This document shows positions 54,620-61,800 of a stretch of 64,000 nt of DNA, piece by piece. Source of the DNA: Dyella lipolytica (lineage in GTDB: Bacteria; Pseudomonadota; Gammaproteobacteria; Xanthomonadales; Rhodanobacteraceae). The translations under genes were made by a program, and so were the position numbers. Under the pieces are notes generated by a model that worked only from the letters and a program-made list of their open reading frames with translations, made no database searches and was not told the DNA's origin. Position 1 is the stretch's first letter, and each line of letters starts with the position of its first letter. The stretch is taken from the NCBI RefSeq assembly GCF_030160075.1, contig NZ_BSNQ01000003.1:676625-740624 (forward strand), written 5' to 3'.

Positions 54620-55231
54620 ATGCGTATCGATCGAACCCTGATGACTCTCGCTGCCGTCGCCCTGGCAAGCACGTCGAGTGTTGCCGTACGTGCGCAATCC
54701 AATAACAACCTGCCGCTGGATGGTCCTGTTGTTGCGGGCGTCTGCGTGTTGTCGCGCGAAGCCATCTTCGCGAATGCCAAAGTCGGCCAGGCTGCCTCCG
54801 ACCGCTTGAAGCAGCTGGCCCAGCAGGCACAAGCGGGAATCGACACGGAGCGCAAGCCGATCGAGGCCGACCTGCAAACCTACCGCGCACAAGCCGCTTC
54901 GTTGTCGGCCGATCAGCGTCAGTCGCGCGAGCAAGCACTGACGCAGCGCATGCAGACCGTGCAGGCGGATCAGGCCTTGCGCAGCAGAGAACTCGAAGCG
55001 ACTCGCACCCAAGCGATGCAGCAAATTGCGCAATACGCGCAGCCTGTGATCAACAACGCCTATCACAGCAAGAACTGTGGCCTGCTGTTGGATCGCAATT
55101 CCGTGCTAGGCGGCAACATGGCCAATGATTTGACGGCTGCCGTGGTGCAGGGCCTGGATGCCAAGGTCACCACCATCTCGTTTAACCTGGCGACGCTTCC
55201 CGCCGACGGCGCCTCAGGCGCTACGCCATAG
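54620..55231 (+). CDS. OmpH/Skp-like periplasmic chaperone
   Basis: 203-residue exported protein, about 20% longer than typical Skp (about 160). Signal peptide 1-25 (cut after VRA). The core begins VAGVCVLSREAIFANAKVGQAASDRLKQLAQQAQAGIDT, the N-terminal strand and tentacle start of OmpH/Skp proteins, with a long Gln/Ala-rich helical region and a C-terminal strand (AKVTTISFNLATLP). Skp family members hold unfolded outer-membrane proteins; here it likely serves the barrel proteins or TpsA (inference). GAAGGA sits six bases before the ATG; frame to 54476 is upstream noise. One Cys at CGLL and one at GVCVL could form a disulfide. Confidence 0.82.
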   Translation: MRIDRTLMTLAAVALASTSSVAVRAQSNNNLPLDGPVVAGVCVLSREAIFANAKVGQAASDRLKQLAQQAQAGIDTERKPIEADLQTYRAQAASLSADQRQSREQALTQRMQTVQADQALRSRELEATRTQAMQQIAQYAQPVINNAYHSKNCGLLLDRNSVLGGNMANDLTAAVVQGLDAKVTTISFNLATLPADGASGATP

Positions 55232-55247
55232 TCATGGGGTAGGAGGC

Positions 55248-55631
55248 ATGCATACCGCGCCGCCAGCCGTTGTACTGATCAGCACGCTCTGGCTGGCAGC
55301 CACGCCGGTATCGTCGCAGACGATGGCAGATGGGCATGCGGTTTCGTCGGTTCCGGCATCTTCATGCGTGGATGTCACAGTTAACGATCATCCGGCGCTC
55401 TCCTACGCCTGTCTCAATCAGCGTCTGGCGGCATCCGCCGATGCGCCAGCGGGACCGCCATTGCAACTTGATGCGGTGACACGCGAACCCGGCAATCGCC
55501 AGCTCGGGCAATTCAACTTTTCCGCGTTCAGTCACCGCATGGGCGACAGTCTCGGGAGATCGGTAACACCGCAACGACCGCCACCGGCACCGCCGCCACC
55601 CTTGCTTGGCGTGCCGATCGGTACGCATTGA
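55248..55631 (+). CDS. Small secreted protein of unknown function before tpsA
   Basis: 127-residue exported protein; signal peptide about 1-26. Two cysteines frame a short segment (SCVDVTVNDHPALSYACLNQRL), probably a disulfide, and the tail is proline-rich (PQRPPPAPPPPLLGVP). I recognise no family. The ATG has AGGAGG only one base upstream, too close for the usual spacing, so translation may depend on readthrough from the Skp-like gene 16 bases upstream. Position immediately before the tpsA promoter suggests a part in secretion or surface display. Confidence 0.6.
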   Translation: MHTAPPAVVLISTLWLAATPVSSQTMADGHAVSSVPASSCVDVTVNDHPALSYACLNQRLAASADAPAGPPLQLDAVTREPGNRQLGQFNFSAFSHRMGDSLGRSVTPQRPPPAPPPPLLGVPIGTH

Positions 55632-55705
55632 ACGTTGAATTTTCGTTTTTCCAAAAAGTCATCGCCCGTCATTTGCAACAAAGATGTGAAGCGTACGCGA
55701 CAGTG

Positions 55706-55759
55706 CAAATTAAATTTTGATGACATGGTTCAGTCGGTCTTACACCCAACGGTCTATCC
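55706..55759 (+). promoter_or_regulatory. ECF-type promoter element 2 (upstream of tpsA)
   Basis: CAAATTAAATTTT, two bases, TGACATGGTTCAGTCG, 15 unrelated bases, then GTCTATCC; spacing and both blocks match element 1 at 47025-47078 (only two bases differ in the 31-base upstream block). The tpsA start codon is 54 bases after the end of the element, a normal leader length. Confidence 0.8.
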
Positions 55760-55812
55760 AGCCGAAGGCCTTGCTTAGCGACGTGTTGTAGAGACGCCAG
55801 GGGAAGAGTTTC

Positions 55813-58800
55813 GTGATCACACCGATCGGTTCAGACAAGCATTCCCGTTCTGCAATGCGCGTCGTTGGCGCGAGACACCCCTTGGCTTACGCCATCGCCT
55901 CGGTGCTGGCGATGGCCGCCATGCCGGCCTACGCCGGCGGGCCACCGCCGCTGAGCCAGGCATGGCTGGCGCAATCGCAGCACCAAACAGCCGCCCAGGC
56001 GGCTAGCAGCCCATCCGGTTCGTCGGCCATCAGTGCGCAGACGCCCACGCAATTGCTACAACAAAGAGCGGTACAGCAATCGCTGGCCGATCTCGGTCGT
56101 GCCGCGCAAGCCGTCGCCGCACAGATCGCTGCCCAGCAATCGGCACAGCAGGCCGCGCAGCAGCAAGCCTCACCGATACCGAATGGCCTGACGCCCGGTG
56201 GCTTGGTCGTAGCCTCCGGCACGGCCAGCAACCCGTCGCTCTGGCAGAACGCCAACGCGCCCACCCAATCCACTTCGAATGGACAAACCACCGTTCAGGT
56301 GAAGCAAACCGCGCAAAAGGCGGTCCTCACCTGGAACAGTTTCAATGTCGGCCGCAACACCACGCTTTACTTCAATCAAAGCGGCGGCAACCAGACCAAT
56401 GGCGGCGCCAATAACTGGATTGTGCTCAATCGCGTCAATGATCCCAGCGGTGTGCCCAGTCAGATCTTCGGGCAGATAAAGGCCGAAGGCACCGTCTATC
56501 TACTCAATCACAACGGCGTGTTGTTCGGTGCTGGCAGTCAGGTGAATACGCAATCGTTGCTGGCGAGTTCGCTGGATCTTTTCAGTGGGGATGTCAACGC
56601 CAGCAATAGTGCGTTCCTTGGTGGAGGTATTGCGGCTGGCCACGCTAGCGTTCCGTTCCTGGTCAACGGCATCTTCACCGATGGTGGTAATCATGATGTT
56701 GTCGTGCAGCAAGGCGCATCCATCGCCTCGGGTCCGCAGGGATTCGTGTTGCTTGCCGCGCCTAATGTATCCAATGCGGGCAGTATCGTTGCCGACGACG
56801 GACAAGCCATTTTGGCGGCGGGGGTTCAATTCGATGATCTTTCCGCCGGCGTACAGACAGCGCAGCTGAATGTCTTTAACGCCGTGTCTTCCTTGGTGAA
56901 CAACTATCCCGGCGGCACCGCTACGAACACCGGCCTGGTTCAAGCGCGGCGCGGGCAGGTGCACATGCTCGGCTACAACGTGGATCAAGATGGAATCGCG
57001 CTTGCTTCCACCAGCATCAGCTATCCGGGCAGTATCGAACTGAATGCGCGCGACCAGGGGAATCAAGGTGGCGGCGGCTATGCACGCAGCGGTGCCTTGG
57101 TACTTGGCCCGGATTCGGTGACAGCGATTTTGCCTGAGAAAGATGGCGCGACTACCACGTCAAGCAGCGCAGCTAATGCAGCCTTCACGCCGGGCAGTTT
57201 GAGTTTGAGCGGCGATACCGTGACCTTCCAGTCAGGCTCGCTGCTGGAAGCCCCGAACGCCAAGCTCAGTGTGCTTGCGGAAATCGAAAGCAGCACCGAC
57301 CCCAACCCCGTCGCGGGCCGTATCTATGTCGACAACGGAGCAGTGATCGACGTTTCCGGTCTCGCGGACGTCGACCTGCCTATGTCGGCGCTGCTCGTCA
57401 CGATTCCGCGCATCGGCCAGAACGAGCTGGCGGATTCGCCGCTGCTGCGCAACAGCTTTCTGTACACGCAAAAAGATGTCGTCGTTGACAGTACGCAAAG
57501 CGGCACTACCCCGGATGGCTTGAGCTGGGTCGGCAGTCCGATCCTCAATGTTTCCGGCTATGTGCAGGATGTGCCTCGCGACATCACGCAGCTGATGACA
57601 GCTGGCGGCAGCATCGATCTCAACGGCTACGAAGTTATTGTGCGCAGCGGTGCGCAACTCAACCTGGATGGCGGCTATCTCGCCTATCAACCCGGCTGGA
57701 TCACTACGCCCAATCTGCTGGGGGCGAATGGCCGCGTGTACAACATCGCCGATGCCGATCCCAACATGGCCTATGTAGGCTTTGCGGGCGAATACACGGT
57801 CATCGATAACCGTTGGGGCGTTACCACCAACTACAGCAACCCATTGCTGGCCGGTGCACCGCGTTGGGACAACGGTTTCGCTGTTGGCGGCAACGCCGGC
57901 ACGCTCAGCATCGAGACGCTCAATGCAGTCGCGTTGGACGGCCAGATCAGTGCACAGGCATTCGCCGGCCGCAACCAGGTGACGCAGGGAACGCAGCCCG
58001 CTGGGGGCACGTTCGATATTTCAACGTCGGGAAACAGTATTTTGGTGGGGCGCAGGAACAACAATGTGCCCAGCATCGTGTTGCAGCAGTCTTCCTTGTC
58101 AGTCGACCAACTTGATCCTCAGTTCCAGGCGAACACGCCATGGCAAACGGTGCTGACTGCCGAGGATCCTTCCGGTAATAACCCTGACGATTTGTCCCGC
58201 TGGTTGCCGCTTTCGGCAAATCTTATCCAGCAAGGCGGGTTCAGTTCGCTTGGAGTGAATTCCGCAGGAAATGCGATTCAGGAACAACCTGGAACCACGC
58301 TTAGCGTGCTTCCAGGAGGATCGATACAACTTACCGGCAATAGCATTACGGTGTTGGGTGAGTTAAGTGCACCAGCCGGTGCGATTACTTTGATCTCGAC
58401 GGGGTTTTCCGGCGACCAGGCGATTTCCCCCAATGCGAATAGCACGCCGTTGCCTACGGATATCACGGTTGGCAAGGGTGCGGTGCTGAATGCGAGCGGG
58501 CTGTGGGTCAACGACTCGGGTCTACCTGTCGATAACTACACCGGTGATCGCTATATCAATGGCGGAAATATCACGCTGCAAACCGAGCAATCGGTAGTTA
58601 CCAATAGCCAAGCAATCACCCCGACCACCCTGGCGGACGGAACCGGTTCCATCTTGTTGCAACCGGGAAGCCTGCTCAATGTTTCGAGTGGTGGCTATGT
58701 CAACGGCAATGATCAATTGCAGTTGACCAACGGCATACCCGATGGCAGCGGCGGCAATATCAGCCTGCTTACTTATTTCGAGCCAAAGGGCGGCAACATA

Positions 58801-61800
58801 TTCGCTGCGCAAGGAGGAGGGCCTCCGCCTGCCGCGCTTACGGCACGCCTCCAGCTGGACGGTACGTTGCGCGCGTTTGGGTTCAGCGGCGGTGGCACAC
58901 TGACGCTGCAAACCTCGGATCTGCAAATTGGAGGTAGCTCAAATAATCTGGCACTCAGCAGCGGCCTCTATCTGAATCCGGGCTTCTTTGCCGGACAAGG
59001 TTTCGACAGCTACGCCTTGAGCTCCGTAACGGATGCCGTCGTTGCGCCCGGAACGACGGTGCAGATCAGTCGGGATAATTTGTTGCCAAATTATCCTGCG
59101 CTGCTCGCAGCTCCCACTGGCACTGACATTTATGGCAATAGTGCTCTCACCAACACGCCTTATGTCAGCATTGGGCAACTCGATCCTTATCTGCGCTACA
59201 TATCACGCAACCCCGACGCAGGACCGGGTTTTGCACTGAGTGCGGGTGCCTATCTGGATTGGCAGGTTGTGCCCGGAACGCTAAATGCAGGTGCGCCCAC
59301 CTATGCGGGGGTGACCGGCTCCGTGTCATTGTCTGCGGGTGCTGCGATTTTGGCAGACGCTGGCGCCACCATCCAACTCGCGGGAACTCAGTCCACCCTC
59401 GTGAATGGAACGGTCGACGCTCCAGGCGGCACGATCAATGTGCTTATCAACCCTCTCGTTTTCAATGCTGCGCCATCCGTCCCACAGCTTTGGCTCGGAC
59501 CGCAAGCAGTGTTGGATGCCGCAGGTACGTCACTGATCAATCCCCTCGCTGCTGCAGTTCCCGGGGGCAGTGTAGGTCTTGGACTGGCATCTCACTTCAC
59601 ACCTCGTACCGGAATGGTATTGAACGGCGGCAACGTTACCTTGACCGCCAACGATGGTTATGCGCTGACCGCGCAAGGCAGCCTGATCGATGTTTCCGGC
59701 GCGTCCGATACCTACGATTTGCCGAGCACCGTCAATACGGCGACGGGCGTGCAGGCTGCCTACACGCCCACATTGGTATGGAGCGACGGTGGAAGCATCG
59801 TATTTTCCGCCGGCGCCGGCTTGTATGCAGACGGCAATCTGAGGGCGGACGCAGGTGCCCTTCAGGGCGAAGGCGGCAGCTTGCAGATAGTGGGCTTGAA
59901 CCCTAGTACTACTGCGTTCGCGCAACCTTCTGCCACGGGCATACTGCTGCAGCAGTCCGGCAACTTGATCCCCACCGGATGGAAACCAGGCGACAGTGTC
60001 GAAGCAGGTGCGCCGTCCGGAATCTTGCATTTCGCGCTGGATCATCTGTCGGGTTCGGGCATTACCAGCCTCATCATTGGTCCCGAAGTAACGGCCACGT
60101 CTCAGGTGGTCGTACCGGTGGCTTTTACCGGCAACATAGATCTGACACTTGCGCGTAGCTTCAGTCTCTATGCGCCCACACTGACCGCGCTGCCCGCAGG
60201 TAGTACGCAATGGCCCAGCGGCACGAACACCGGTTACGTGCAAGGCAACGATATCGTCCAGATCACAGCACCGTATGTGGAAATCACGGGCAGTAACGCC
60301 AATGGCACACCGCAAGCGGTAGCGGGTAACGATGTGCTGGACGTCAATGCTGCTTTCATGGATCTAGGCGGTGTGCTCGATCTGCAAGGGTGGTCGGCAG
60401 CGAATTTCACATCCAGTGGCGACATCCGGTTCTATGTGCCACCCAATCTGCAATACGCCGGCAATAGCGGCTCGATGGTTCCAGGCATGCTGTTCAGCAC
60501 CGGCAACCTGAGCTTTAAAGCGGCACAGCTCTACCCAGTCAGCGACTATTCGTTTGTCATCGATGCCAACCCCTCCGGACTGAGCAACGCGCAAGGTCAA
60601 GCGATATCGACCACGCTGACCATCCTCGGCAATGGTCCTGGTGCGACGCCCTTATCGGCAGGCGGCGGTCTGCTGCTGGATGCCGACCATATCGAGCAGG
60701 ACGGCACGCTGCGCGCGCCTTCGGGCAACTTGATGATTGGCGTGCAGGACACCGCGTCCGCTGCAAACGCATTTGGCCTGGGGAGTAATGCTGCTGACTA
60801 TCCGTTGGTCGCGACGCAAAGCGTGCACTTGGCCGCGGGCAGCATCACGTCGGTTTCTTTGGATGGCTTGACCGTACCTTACGGTTCGACCGTCGATGGT
60901 GAGCGATGGACTTACGACGGCAATCCGCAGGCAAGCTCGCCTGTGCTGTCTGCACCACCTAGCAAGACGATAAGCATTGCGGGCACCGATGTCTCGCTGG
61001 ACAGCGGCGCCACTATCGACATGAGCGGCGGCGGCAAACTGCAAGCATCGGAATGGGTGCCCGGCGTCGGCGGCACGCGCAATGTGCTGACTCAATACGA
61101 AACTAGTTATGCGAACAGCACGACCGGCGTGCAAGTTCCGCAATACAGTGATGGACGCGCCGTATACGCGATTCTCCCCGGCTACTCCGCCCCGGTGGGA
61201 GCGCAGGATGCGGCGTTGGAAAAGGGAGCGGGCGCAGGTCCGGCGACCGGACAGTCGATCTATCTGTCCGGTATGCCGGGCCTGCCGGCAGGGTATTACG
61301 TGCTGCTGCCAGCCAAGTACGCCACGCTCCCTGGTGCTTATCGCGTCGTGCAGGACACCAGTTCGCAAGACAGTGTGCTGGGTCAGAATGCTGTGTTGCC
61401 CGATGGCACGTTGAGCGTCACCGGTTATTTCGCCGACGCGCTGGATGGCGCGCGCGATGCGCGCAACACCACCTTCCTGGTGCAGTCGGCGCCGGTATGG
61501 CAGCAATACTCGCAATACCAGTTCACCAACGCCGACAGCTACTTTACGGCGCAAGCCAGCCATGCCGGCACGATAGCGCCAGCCTTGCCCGCCGACGGCG
61601 GTCACCTGCTGTTGAGCGCCACGCAACAACTGCAACTGGGCGTCGTACTGGATGCGGCACCTGCCAGCGGCGGCCGAGGTTCGCTGGTGGATATCGCGGC
61701 GCAGGCGATCCAGGTGGTCGACTCCGGCTCGACAGCGCTTCCCGGCTACCTGCAATTGTCGGTAGATGGCCTGTCGGCGCTGGATGCAGGCAGCTTGATG

